NCBI GenBank assembly: GCA_963678675.1
Contig: OY783195.1
Span: forward strand, 6,210,001-6,274,000
Direction: 5' to 3'
Source of the DNA: Xiphydria camelus
Taxonomy: Eukaryota; Arthropoda; Insecta; Hymenoptera; Xiphydriidae
Length of the DNA stretch: 64,000 nucleotides
Below, piece by piece: positions 19,866-30,115 of this stretch. A model generated the notes under the pieces. It searched no databases and had not been told where the DNA came from. It saw only the letters and a program-made list of their open reading frames with translations. Each line of letters begins with the position of its first letter. Within the stretch, counting starts at the first letter, position 1. The translations under genes were made by a program, and so were the position numbers.

Positions 19866-20893
19866 TGGAATAGACGCTCCAGTTTGTGTTTAACTTTAAA
19901 CGCGATTATCTCACGCAGATATGGACGTAGACGCGCGCGAAAGATGTAGAATAACTTTTGCAGCGACGGTGTGCTAGGTCGCTATCTCGTGGCGGAGCGT
20001 TTCGTCCCGGAGTCGGCCTGTGGACTCGTCAGTAAGGCTAGGCCGACTCCTGCCTTAGACGCTCTGTAGTCCTCCGTGAGAGACGGGCAGTTGCGGTCTT
20101 ATACAGGGTGTTCGGAAAAAACACCGACACAGAAATAGGGGTGATAGGTTACGTCATTACAAGTATTTTGATATAAGGGACCTGTACCCGCAAGCGCGCA
20201 CCCCCTTCTGGAGATATCAACTCTTCAAGTTTATAACGACCGAGGTTGATCAAAGTAGAATAATATTGAGTTTTTTGTCTACCTGTACAATTGAAAAACA
20301 AATGAAAACTCCTTGTATCCGCATCATCTTCGAAAAGTATACAAGGACTTGAGCCAAGCGGTTATCCTTTCCGCAAGCAGTTTGCGCAGTGGCACATCTA
20401 TCCAGAATCGTTTCCGATGTTGCATGGACATGGGTGGCCGTCATTTTGAGCATTTGCTGTAGTACATTGTTTTTGTATCTCGTAAAATTAAATATTCGTT
20501 ACCATCTTGATACGTTTCTTATTATTCTACTTTGATCAACCTCGGTCGTTATAAACTTGAAAAGTTGATATCTCCAGAAGGAGGCGCTTGCGGGTATAGG
20601 TCCCTTATATCAAAATACTTGTAATGACGTAACCTATCACCCCTATTTCTGTGTCGGTGTTTTTTCTGAACACCCTGTACAGTGACTGCCCGTCGTCGGA
20701 CCACTAACGAGAGCCGAGAGCCGTGGGCCAGGAGCCGCGAGGGTCGGCACCATCTGGCGGCACACTTTTTTATAGTACAAATATAAATAAACATTTTCTT
20801 TCCAAACCTCTCTTCGATATCTGAAATTGATTTCAAGATTATCAATTTTGAACTTTCTCTTCAATTGAGCGGGCGTCTATCCCACTTTCTCCT
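19866..20893. mobile_element. Element with AAAGTGGAATAGACGC ends, hosting the 574-bp IR element
   Basis: AAAAGTGGAATAGACGCTC at the left and, inverted, AAAGTGGGATAGACGCCCG at the right. On its outer sides the foldback-family words TTTAGCATTTTA and TTTTGAAATCATTTAATG would be contiguous. GACGGGCAGTTGC and GTGACTGCCCGTC flank the inner insertion. Moderately GC-rich interior; no coding. Confidence 0.5.
20104..20677. mobile_element. 574-bp CAGGGTGTTC element with about 163-bp TIRs, TA duplication
   Basis: TA at 20102-20103 and 20678-20679. The arms start CAGGGTGTTC(G/A)GAAAAAAC and remain almost identical for about 163 bp, through ATAGGGGTGATAGGTTACGT, TCTGGAGATATCAACT and GGTTGATCAAAGTAGAATAA, with one 4-bp indel. 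The ~250-bp centre contains a 68-codon minus-strand frame (20250-20453) that could be a relic of a transposase but was not recognised. High arm identity suggests recent activity or gene conversion between arms. Confidence 0.85.
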
Positions 20894-22736
20894 TTTGTTT
20901 TGAAATCATTTAATGTCATAAATATGTTTACGTATTTAACCTTGATGCATTTCATAGTTTATACAAGCTAGAGTTGCTGTACGATTTGCGTACATCAGTC
21001 CATCCGAGATTCGAAATCTTAGTTTCTTTTATAACTTTAATGTGACAAGCTCGCAAAAAGGAACGACAAGTATTTCACTGTCCCGTTTGACAATAAAAGG
21101 GCGTTGGTACTGACTTAAATTTCGTTGCTCGCTAACGACTAACGTCCGTCGGTTGATGCGCTCGTACGACCCTCATCGAGGTCACCGTAAAACTATAGAA
21201 ACAGTCGCGTCGACGCACACGTTCACGAGAACGAGTCGTTCGTACATACATACATACATACATGTATATCCACGGATATAAAGCGCAGGCCGAACCGCGG
21301 CGAGCGGCAGCGAAGACACTAACCCTTCGTAAAGTGACGAGTCCCCTCCGCGTAAATGGGTTTCGCTAACTCGGCCTTATACCCCGTTTCCCGTAGCGGA
21401 GACGACCCCGAGGCACGCGGAGGATGCGTGCCCCACCCGGCTCCTCCCTAATTCGCCCACAAACGAACGAATTAGCAATAAAACCGCCTTACTTTTCGCC
21501 GCGCGCGCCCTCCCGTTACGTAAATAACCTGGAAACTATTGGCCCTCGGGCGCTCCGGAAGCGTCGACTTTCACCCGGAAGTCGGTTGTTCCCGGCCCTC
21601 GTGAAAATTCCGCGGGGCGGCGAAAACCGTCGTATTCGGCGGGATGCGCGGCTCGGGTTTCGTGATTTTCCAAGCGATTTCGCGAATGCGGCCAGTCAAT
21701 GATCGTCCGACGCGTGGCATTACTGTTTAGGGCGGACCCCATATGGGGTCGGCGAATTACCCTGTTCTCCCTTCTCTCTCTCTCTCTCTCTCGCTCCATT
21801 CGCCGCTCCGGAGTACTTTATCTCCTTTCGCGCGCCGCGTATACCTACCCTCCGAGCGGCGTGGATTTTCCCCGCCACCGAAATGAGAATTAAATTAATT
21901 ACTCCCCGCGTTTTTTCCCCTCACGAAGCTCTCGCCCCGAAAACGGGCGGGCTGCGTTCGCGGTAGGGACAAAACAGTTAATAGGCAATCGAAGCGCCTC
22001 GCAGTTTCCGCGTTTACCGACACGGAAAGAGGGGTTGCGCTTCGCGATTAGAGCGGGGATATTTTACGTCTTTCTCTCTACTTTCTGGTCGCTGCTCAGC
22101 GTCTCGGTACGCGGGTGGGGCGATTCGATGGGTTTTGGGTATTTTGGAATTTTTAGGCATGCAAAATTGCAAGCTCTCGCGTGGGGGTATTTCCTTTGGA
22201 CTCTAATTTGGGGGGTAGTCGGAATGACGAAATAATGAAGCAGGAGTTTTATCTGTGCGATATAACGCTTTTTTATTTTAAGCTTAAGACGGGTTTGTCA
22301 GTTTTGGAGTCTTTGAAAATTTGCCGTAGGAAGTTTTCGAGTGGCATTTGTGAAGGACTTTACTGTTGGTAAAGTAGTGAAACTTGTTGGCACAGTAACG
22401 ACTGAAGAGCATTACATGTAATTTCTGAATATTATGGGCTACGCACAGCGAAAGGAATAGGAATAGGAACAGCGCTATCGACCAATCCTCTTGCAATTCT
22501 TATTCAGCTCTTATTCTTTTGATCATGCAAAACCCCTTATGATTATGCAAATCAAAGAGAAAATTAATCATTACATCTATGAGTGATATACAATACATGC
22601 GCGGACGCGATCTAAGTCAAAATATTTTACTACATGTCAAATAAATGATCCGTTACTGTATTAGTCATGCGTTTACAAATAACTGCTTGTAAAAAAAATG
22701 CAGTCCATTGAAATGCATTGAAATCGATAGTGCGTA
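20894..22736. other. Foldback tail then long CpG-rich block, no recognised gene
   Basis: 20894-20990 continues the foldback family (CCTTGATGCATTTCATAG). 21000-22120 is CpG-rich with mirrored frames; (ACAT)n lies at 21243-21263 and (CT)n at about 21771-21792. 22120-22736 is AT-rich with nothing recognised. Confidence 0.4.
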
Positions 22737-22938
22737 CACTGAGAAAAGTTCATTTACAGTTAACATGCGTATACTTGATTATGTAATGAAAGAAATATTT
22801 CTTTGAGCCAAGCAATTATTGATTAAGTTAACTATAACTTTATTTCTGTTTGAACGAGAAAGATATTCTAATAATTATTGTAACATATTTTTTTAATTGG
22901 CCCAATGAAATATTTTTTTTCAAAACAATCAAGTGTAT
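22737..22938. mobile_element. MITE family 2 (CACTGAGAAAA / GTTAATAA), truncated
   Basis: TA-CACTGAGAAAAGTTCATT, TACAGTTAACATGCG and GAAAGAAATATTTCTTTG match the element at 24561-24947. The far terminus is missing; similarity fades near CAATCAAGTGTATG. Confidence 0.55.
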
Positions 22939-23623
22939 GCATTTATTAAATAAACCTTTCTCTCCGGAATCTCTAAGTCATCCGAAATTAAATGAGAGTG
23001 GTTTGCGAAATTTTTAAATGTCACCAACCGCAACAATCTTGACAGGCCCACCTTAATGTAAGTTAAAGCAAGACTACGAGCTTGCAGCCAAATTGAAATT
23101 AGGCCCGAATTAAGTACCACCACGACTGAAGCTTCTGTAAATCTGAGAAGCGGAGCCTTAAAACATTATCCTCTCTACGCGCGTTAATTGCACTTTACGA
23201 TAGCGAGATTACCTCCCAGTCGACAATCGAGCCTTGATTTATGCCGGGACCGTTGAAAATAGTGTCTTAAACGGAAGATCCGGCGCGTAATAGAGTGTTT
23301 AACATTCTTTTGTCTCGCCGGGACATCGCTATCTCCGTAGATCATATCAGCTAATTATTTCGCGGGGAAAGTATCGTCCCGGCCGTTATGTGGGGTGGCC
23401 GCTCGCGGGGGTCGAAACTTTCGATGCCGTCGGATGCAGCGCGAACTGGCTGCAGAATCGTTCGAACGGTTTTTCGTCGGCTTGCAGCGCGTGCGGAATT
23501 TTACGATGCAAAATATAGGAGAGTGGCGTTATTCATCTCCCTTCGAATTAGGCTTTATTATCAGTTTCATCATCGCAGCGCGCGTTTGATAAATAATTTC
23601 TTTATACCGAAAAAGAAAGTTGT
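22939..23623. other. Non-coding, part CpG-rich, nothing recognised
   Basis: 23380-23590 is CpG-rich with overlapping frames but no family pattern. Confidence 0.35.
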
Positions 23624-23885
23624 ACTGTGAAATATAACCTGGTCAAATAACCAAAATCTTGGAGGCCATAACCAAACCGTTTGGTGAAATATGAGTCCTC
23701 CAACTGTTTGATTAAACTGATCATTCTCCGGTTAGAAGAACTAGATGTGTGGTTAGAATTACTAAACATGTAGTTAGAATAACTTGATATTTGGTTCAAC
23801 TTACTAGTATTTTGGTTAGAATAACTAAACTCGTTTAACCAGATGCGTTTTTTAAAAATATTAACCGCGTTATTTTTCCCAGTAC
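23624..23885. mobile_element. MITE family 1, copy E
   Basis: ACTGTGAAATATAACCTGG at the left and GCGTTATTTTTCCCAGTA at the right. ATAACCAAACCGTTTGGTGA and repeated GTTAGAATAACT words match the family. TA flanks both ends. Confidence 0.75.
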
Positions 23886-24560
23886 GGGAGAGGAGGGGAT
23901 GACTCTATTTCCACCCTCTAATCTTTTCTTTTCATTTCGGGGATTTTTAGACCATCTCCTTTGCTCGAGTTTCGAATTTTTTATGTTGAAAACTGGAAAA
24001 CACATTAGCATTCGAAACGTTATGTTTTCCAATACTTCTCAGGATATACTCCAAGCAACGGTCATAGTTCAAAATCTCTCTCTCTATCTCTCCCTCTTCG
24101 TAACTTCCCTTCTGAACATGCAGATACGCCATTGCTCCATTCGATGCTTCGAGTATCAAATAATTTTCCAATAACGCTTATTCGACGTTGTACGAAGCGA
24201 CGCCTCGGCCTCCTCGAGAGGCTGCTCTCTCCAGTCATTAGTATACGCGTACATTCATTATCATCAGGATAGATTTACTCCGATCGAGCTAGTTTCGGAA
24301 GCCGCTTCCTCGAAACCCCTTCGTAGCGGAGCAGAGGGGCCGAGGAACGTCGGAAATGGGATTGAGATTGAAACAGGATACGCTCTCGAACGCGTTTACA
24401 GCATCCGCCAATGACATAACGAAAAGCTCTTGTGAACTTCCGGCTTTGATGTTCGTTAATAGAATAAATATTATCATTTCGGTAGGAGCCTGAGAAATGT
24501 CTTCTTGACGTACATTTCGTTCAATTGAATAAAGAGAGGTGTCGCGAATTACGAACGTCA
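23886..24560. other. Non-coding, nothing recognised
   Basis: Short frames (23899-24174 +, 24289-24561 -) show no conserved motif. Confidence 0.35.
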
Positions 24561-24947
24561 CACTGAGAAAAAAATGTAGTATATTTAACTAAATTGGCGG
24601 TTACAGGTGGGGGAATGCAGATCTAATTACTTGAAGTAATAATTGACTCGAATGGACTGCAGTCTGTTTCCTTCAAATAGCCGTTAATCGTTACAACCAA
24701 ATTTATTAGTTGAAGTAAATAATTCTGCATTCTGTAGTTCATAAAATAATGTATACTTGATTATGGCTAAATAAATATTTTGCTGGGACAAGTAAATCTA
24801 TGTTAATTATCAGAATTTCTCTTTCATTCAAACAGAAATAGAGTAAACGACAAAGAATATTAGCTTGGTTCAAAAAAATAATTCTTTCGCCATAATCAAG
24901 TATAGGTACCTACCTATATTAACTATAAATAAATTGTTTTCTCAGTG
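24561..24947. mobile_element. MITE family 2, full copy (CACTGAGAAAA..TTTTCTCAGTG)
   Basis: Terminal CACTGAGAAAA and TTTTCTCAGTG. Interior TAACTATAAATAAATTG at the right and GCTGGGACAAGTAAATC, GCCATAATCAAGTATA and related words. It directly abuts the truncated family-1 copy F, so one inserted next to or into the other. Confidence 0.65.
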
Positions 24948-24953
24948 CAGTCG

Positions 24954-25131
24954 AGCCAAATATTTAGTTATTCTAACCAAATGTTTAGTTATTTCAACCA
25001 AACGTTTAGTTATTGTAATCGAAAAACGGTCAGTTTAACCAAAGAGAGATGAAGAGGATCCATATTTCACCAAACGGTTTGGTCATCGTATTCAAGTTTT
25101 TGGTTAAATTGACCAAGTTTTTTTCTCAGTG
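24954..25131. mobile_element. MITE family 1, copy F, one end missing
   Basis: Starts inside the family at AGCCAAATATTTAGTTATTC and runs through GGATCCATATTTCACC and CGGTTTGGTCATCG to TTTTTTTCTCAGTG. The opposite terminus is absent, apparently lost at the junction with 24561-24947. Confidence 0.7.
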
Positions 25132-25569
25132 TGAACGGAGCTTAATATAAGCGAGTACAATGCGATTATACCGAGCTATGTACATAAAGCTGCCCCGATA
25201 AAGAAATTCGTTAAGTTCGTACTACGTGCCAGTCAATTCGTTCCGAGATCAGATCTAATCTTCGAATCCCGTGAAGCGCAGCCTTGGTTTTTCGGAACAA
25301 CGATATTTTACGGGGGTTTCATATTTCTCCTGAGAAAAGGGAGGAAAGAGGATCATTCGTCTCCTTCGGAAAAAATTGCCGCGGGAAGACGATGCGCGAC
25401 GTCAAACTCGTGGATCCTTATAATCTAAGGCCAGTCTGAATATCTATATGCAGCGCAAAGAATTATTCTTATTGTCAGTGAAAATCTGATCTTTGCAGTG
25501 AAGCCTCTTTGGTTTAATATATATGTGTACTTTTTTATGAGATTATTACGACGTTGAAGTTAGTAGGGC
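25132..25569. other. Non-coding, nothing recognised
   Basis: Mixed composition; no ORF or repeat supported. Confidence 0.35.
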
Positions 25570-25771
25570 TGGTACTAGCAGCCAGTAGCTATGGCTCGCC
25601 ATACGTCTGGCGTTGTACTAGGAACGGTACGGCGCCTGACGCATGCCGGACGGTAACCACTGCCTGCCGCAGCTCCGCTGTACGCTGGCTTCGGTATCGG
25701 GTGTCGGTAGTACGGCGGACCGTAACTACTAGCTGCTACCGTTTCGGTGGCTACATAGTTTTAGTGTCGTA
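25570..25771 (-). pseudogene. Possible relic of a low-complexity cuticular-type protein exon
   Basis: On the minus strand about 57 codons are open and low-complexity, with AASSYGPPYYRHPIPKPAYS followed by GAAAGSGYRPA. Tyr/Pro/Ala/Gly-rich runs of this kind are typical of insect cuticular and structural proteins (family knowledge). On the plus strand the same DNA reads MKLVGLVLAASSYGSPYVW, but that is probably chance. There is no start codon in frame and no clear splice site on either side, and the last third loses the pattern. It may be a stray GC-rich tandem-like stretch. Confidence 0.25.
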
Positions 25772-25809
25772 AAAGATCGTTCTTTATTAATCACGAAATT
25801 ATATTGGTG

Positions 25810-26427
25810 CTGAAAGAAAAATCCGATTGAAGAACTATAATTTAACCAGAAATCATGGTCGATTTTGCCGCCGACCATAATTCCATAGTCGTTCTAAGCA
25901 GTGAGATTCTAGTCCTAGAAACATTGATTTTTTGTGTGGTTAATTGAACTATGATGCTTGGCTATCATAAACTGTCTTAATATTGCAACCATGCAACAAA
26001 AGTTTTATCGACTGTATTCATGGTCTGTTTAATTGCAAATATGGTACTAGGAACCAGGAAAATTAATCCTTGCGATCACGGAGAAAAAGAGTTAGTAAAA
26101 AATCATTGAAAAACCCATAAATTTTTAGTTATCCCAGTTACAGGGCTCCTCGAGGCGAAACATTAAAGTTTTTAATAGACTACAGCGTACTTTTTACCGT
26201 TCATAACAGTATAAATATCAGTTTATACGGTAAAATTTACCAATCTCCCGTTAATATGTATCTGGTTTTTACGGGTTTATACTATGAACTATAAAAAGTA
26301 TACTATGTCTATTAAAAAATTCAATGTTGTACCTGGAGAAGCCCCATTACTGGAATTCACTGTCAAAATTATTAATCCTTTTTCTCCATGATTATGGTTG
26401 ATTTTGCTATGTAATTTTCTCTCAGTG
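25810..26427. mobile_element. CACTGAGAGAAA-type element hosting a CACGGAG MITE
   Basis: Left CTGAAAGAAAAATCCGATTG and AAATCATGGTCGATTTTGCC are mirrored in part at the right by ATTATGGTTGATTTTGC and AATTTTCTCTCAGTG. The family-4 element at 26077-26390 is inserted between GATCCTTGCGAT-like and ATTATGGTTG flanks. Boundaries approximate at the left. Confidence 0.5.
26077..26390. mobile_element. 314-bp complete CACGGAGAAAAAG-family MITE
   Basis: CACGGAGAAAAAGAGTTAG at the left and inverted CATGGAGAAAAAGGATTAAT at the right. Symmetric inner blocks are CCCAGTTACAGGGCTCCTCG against GGAGAAGCCCCATTACTGG, and GACTACAGCGTACTTTTTAC against ATAAAAAGTATACTATGTC. It is the reference copy for the split copy at 3609-4859. 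Confidence 0.7.
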
Positions 26428-26621
26428 TATTTTTAAAAGCATTATCGATGTTTTACGAGAATTTGATATTTTCCCTCGACTAGAGGGAAGGAGGAAGAAC
26501 AGTGCTGAAAGAGGATAATGCGTGACATCAAAACACGCGGATTATTATTAGGTAATTGTAGTCTCCCTGGATTATGGTTAATTAATAAATATTATATCTT
26601 TCTTACAATAAAGTTTCTTAA

Positions 26622-26853
26622 CCCATTACTGCATAATTTTTCTATTTTTTGTACAAAAAATATATGACAAAACACTATTTTTCTAAATAACTATATGACA
26701 TAAAACAATTTTCTGAATAACAACTTATAAAAACAGTTTCTATCTTTATTGAAGCAAAGAAAAACGTTACACTATTCACGTTTAAAGGTTATTTACAGAA
26801 GATAATGAGTGAAAGGCGTTTGCGCCATATATGACCCGTGATGCAGTAAGGGG
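26622..26853. mobile_element. 232-bp TTAA MITE, CCTGCATC family, copy 2
   Basis: TTAA 26618-26621 and 26854-26857. Left CCCATTACTGCATAAT, right GATGCAGTAAGGGG. Inverted relative to 18235-18471, with which it shares nearly all its length. Confidence 0.8.
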
Positions 26854-26857
26854 TTAA

Positions 26858-27611
26858 TTCAAAACACATATCCCTTTCCACAAAATTTTCTCTACATAGA
26901 TTACTCACATATTTACCCCAACAATCGCGCGAATTCCAAAGTGTAAAGGGACTTTTAGATGCATTCGGACCGCAGACGGAAGCGATCGATACTCACCCCC
27001 GCGAGTCGCTCCGCCGTGCAGAGTCTACGAGACGTTATTTGCGTAAGTAGAGAGCTGTTTGCTCACCGCGCGCGTTACTTCTGCCGCCGCGCTTACCGCG
27101 GATACCTGCGCGCGGCCGGGAGATTCGACGCTTTCACAGTCGCATCGGGCGAAACTTCGCGAATTTCACTCACAATCGCGGCTGGGTACTCGATTTACCC
27201 GCATTCGACGAATCGCTATCGCCTATATCTCGCTCGCGTTTCTCGTGCAGTCGCAATCAAAAGCGCCAATATCCGCAAACTTTATGCGCGACGACGAGGA
27301 ATCTCATTTTACTCTGCTTATTTGGACAACTAGTTTGCTCGCCTGTCAAAGATGACGAGTATAGAGGAAAAAGGGGATCGAATGAGAAAGTTGTCGTTTT
27401 AAAGAAAAGGAAAATTGGAATGCTTTACGTGTTTTGTATTTTAAATTGAGATGTTTTTTATTTCTAGGAGGGTTATGATGGGTGGGACAAGAGGGGTGGA
27501 GAGGGGGATGGGATAATTAAATCTTCGGCAAAACCTACAAAAATTCTTATTCCAAATTTCGAGTTTATAATCATAGCTTGAAAGTGCTCGAGTTTCGAAA
27601 AATTCGTGATG
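26858..27611. other. CpG-rich block 26960-27350, no recognised gene
   Basis: Two overlapping Arg/Ala-rich frames (26959-27355) have no family resemblance. The remainder is AT-rich. Confidence 0.35.
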
Positions 27612-28260
27612 TTGAATGATTTTAAAATAATACAAATAAAATGTTAAACGTGTATTCAATGACATTTATAATAATAATAATTATAACTATTACTTAACAT
27701 ATGTAAAAAGCATAATTTTTTCGTAAATATATTGCTACAATAAATATAGAGATTAACTTGAATCTCATTATAAAATAATATAGACATTTATTTAAGAATA
27801 GTAATTTTTTCAAATTCATGCGGCAAAACAAACAAACTAGAATAATCAATTATTGTAGTCTGTATGAACGTCACGATGATCGCACTGATCTATCTGGGAT
27901 ACGCGTTGAAGCGATTATATGTAATAGGTAGGTAAAAGAGAAATCCTTTTAAAAAACTTCCCAGATATACTTATCTCGATAGGTACGATCATCACGACGT
28001 TCATATAAATTATAATAATTGATTGTTCTAAAGTTTACGTTTGTTTTGCCGCATGGATTTGAAAAAAACAACTATTCTTAAATAAATCGTTAAATTAAAA
28101 TTAATCGCTGTATCTATTTTAGCAACGTATTTACGAAAAATTCTGCTTATATTGCATATATGTTTAGAATTTTATCTGTATTATTTTGAAATTATTTAAT
28201 GTTACAAATATACTTGCTTAATGTTGAATCATAAAGTGCAAAACCTTAATGCATTTTATG
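27612..28260. mobile_element. Large foldback element with 230-290 bp arms
   Basis: The left arm 27612-27885 and right arm about 27985-28215 are inverted copies. Shared words: CAAATTCATGCGGCAAAACA / CAAATCCATGCGGCAAAACA, TAGAATAATCAATTATTGTA, ATGAACGTCACGATGATCG and TTTTTCGTAAATATATTGCT. The spacer is about 100 bp. Fragments recur at 11200-11850, 12090-12330, 19375-19860 and 20880-20990. No ORF of its own. Confidence 0.7.
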
Positions 28261-28312
28261 AGCTAATTTTATATATTATATTATTTTTAGGTGATTTCTC
28301 GTGCAGCGAGAA

Positions 28313-28560
28313 AACAGTTTATTTGTAGTTAATAAAAATTTCTTCGAATATGGCGAAATAACATTTTATTGGATCAAATAAATATTCGTTAATTACTACG
28401 ATATTTATTTCACACAATTTGATCATTTGAGGCAAACATTTGGATGAAATAAAGATTTTAATAACTATACTTAACATATATTTTCTTTTCCCAGCGAAAT
28501 ATTTATTTTGCCGTATTTGAAATTACATTTATTAACTATTAATAAACTATTTCCTCGGTG
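28313..28560. mobile_element. MITE family 2, copy (GCGAGAAAACAGTTTATTTG)
   Basis: GCAGCGAGAAAACAGTTTAT at the left, AATAAACTATTTCCTCGGTG at the right. Interior TATTTATTTTGCCGTATTTG and GAGGCAAACATTTGGATGAA match 62617-62871 in the same orientation. Confidence 0.7.
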
Positions 28561-28567
28561 TGATAAA

Positions 28568-29015
28568 CCCTTTTTCTCCATTCATACGAAACCAAAAAGG
28601 ATAAATGAGACACTGTTTTGAAGTTTTTCGCTTTCGACAAATTGTTAATTTACAATTGCACATTGCACATTATACAGGGTGTTCACGCCCAGACACCGAG
28701 AGTGGGTAGAGCCTTTTTCGAGTTTGCCACGTACGCGAACCAATAGTGACCTATGCAGTTTGGTCTTCAATGAATAGATGGTCGCAGTGACAGCAGGGAC
28801 GGCTAACCGAGCCGCTAATTAATTTGTGTATACGGTAAATTCGAAATAGGCTCCAATACTCTCGGAGCCTGGGCGTGAACACCCTGTATATTTAGAAATC
28901 GAAGGTAAAAATTGACTTTTCGAAAGAATAACGCATAATCTACAATTATTCCATATCTTTTGCATTTACATTCCCCATCATTTGTCGTCTGCGGAATTTC
29001 TGCACTAGCCCCATT
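28568..29015. repeat. Dispersed repeat, copy 1 (filled site)
   Basis: TTGTTAATTTACAATTGCAC, AACGCATAATCTACAATTAT and TTTGTCGTCTGCGGAATTTC are shared in the same order and orientation with 38557-38796. This copy is lengthened by the CAGGGTG MITE at 28675-28886; the other copy is uninterrupted. The nature of the repeat is unknown. Confidence 0.75.
28675..28886. mobile_element. 212-bp CAGGGTGTTCACGCCCAG MITE, TA duplication
   Basis: TA at 28673-28674 and 28887-28888. The ends CAGGGTGTTCACGCCCAGAC and, inverted, CAGGGTGTTCACGCCCAGGC extend to CCGAGAGT and beyond (about 50 bp). Reference copy for 15677-16183 and the half copy at 33701-33774. Confidence 0.85.
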
Positions 29016-29079
29016 ATAGTACTACCTAAAATTGTTGTAAAATGTATACGTACGTATTTGTCTATCTGAATTCTAATCG

Positions 29080-29561
29080 CATATATCCACTCGGACGTCG
29101 CGTCGTCCCGTCTACGAAATAAATCGCAAAGTACGCTTTCACGATCGCATCGACGGGACTCGTCGTAATTAAAATGGACGTGAACTTTCGATTTCGAAAA
29201 TCGCCAGAACCATCGGCTGTGTGATAGTCGTATGGTCGAGGGGGGAGAGGGTGGACGAGACGAACGCCGGTGTCGCGCTTTTCGGGAGCATCAATCAAGC
29301 CCTCGCGCGTTGTACCAATCGGCGACTGCCCGCCAATGCGCGAGCGCGTCCGAGCCTCGCGCGCGTGTCCGGATCCTTCGCGTACCTCGGCGAGTGTCGC
29401 CCGCCGCGTTAGTCAGCCGCCGTGTCTTGGAGAGTCGGGTGTCGTCGCCGGAAGTCTCCTCGCGATTCGGCGAATCGTGCCGCGGACGCGTTTCGGTTTT
29501 TGATCGTGTCTCTCTTTCGAGAGTTTTTCGGTGCCGGGGCTGTGAGGAATACATCGCGCAG
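29080..29561 (+). promoter_or_regulatory. CpG-dense block ending in a possible splice donor (candidate non-coding first exon)
   Basis: This is among the densest CG blocks of the window. It has long mirrored frames on both strands and ends ATCGCGCAG followed by GTATAAC at 29562. GTTAGTCAGCCGCC at about 29408 could be an initiator-like start. Untranslated first exons in CpG-rich DNA are common in insects, but nothing here proves transcription. Frames such as 29232-29567 carry no family pattern. Confidence 0.25.
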
Positions 29562-29842
29562 GTATAACGCGCGCCGCGTCATTTTTTTTTGACGACTATT
29601 CGCGCGAATCGTCACGAGCCACCGTGGAGGAAGCGAACGGAGAGGGCAGGATCGTGTCACGCGTGCTGAAGTTAATCCGAGTTAAAATACTGCGTTCTTT
29701 TCGCATAAGCCTATTTTTTCTTTCATTTGCAGAATTTCGTTCCATCGTGTAATTTAATTTTTTTTTCGGATAACACGCGTTTTATTAGTAATAAAAAAGT
29801 TATCATCGACTTTGCTCGTGGTACTCGAGAACGCAAAATAGT

Positions 29843-30115
29843 TATTTTTTCGTTATTAGGGCGTGAAGCGCTGTTTCTAACGCGAGTGTGAAGTTTGCCG
29901 CACGAGCGAAGCGAGTACGGCAATCACACTCGTTAGAACGGCGCGAAACAACCGAATAACGAATTCTATTTTTTGTCACTAAGTGTCAAATACGAGGTTG
30001 ACGATTTCACGCACTGTGCAACTTTTCACGAATTGGTGTGTGAAAGATGATTTCACATGCGTCGAGGACGCCCATGAAACCGAGTATTTGACACTGAGTG
30101 ACAAAAAGATATTTC
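29843..30115. repeat. Paired hairpins (TTCTAACGCGAGTGTGA and GTCACTNAGTGTCAAATAC)
   Basis: TTCTAACGCGAGTGTGA is mirrored by TCACACTCGTTAGAA about 25 bp later. GTTATTAGGGCGTGAAGCGC at the left relates to GAATAACGAA inverted at the right. Then TTTTGTCACTAAGTGTCAAA and TATTTGACACTGAGTGACAA bracket 29970-30110 as a second inverted pair. Likely one or two MITE-type elements; no duplication resolved. Confidence 0.5.

Noticed and set aside
22035..22235. Hydrophobic 66-codon frame resembling a secreted leader
   Set aside because: Starts at TTG rather than ATG and has no promoter or splice support.
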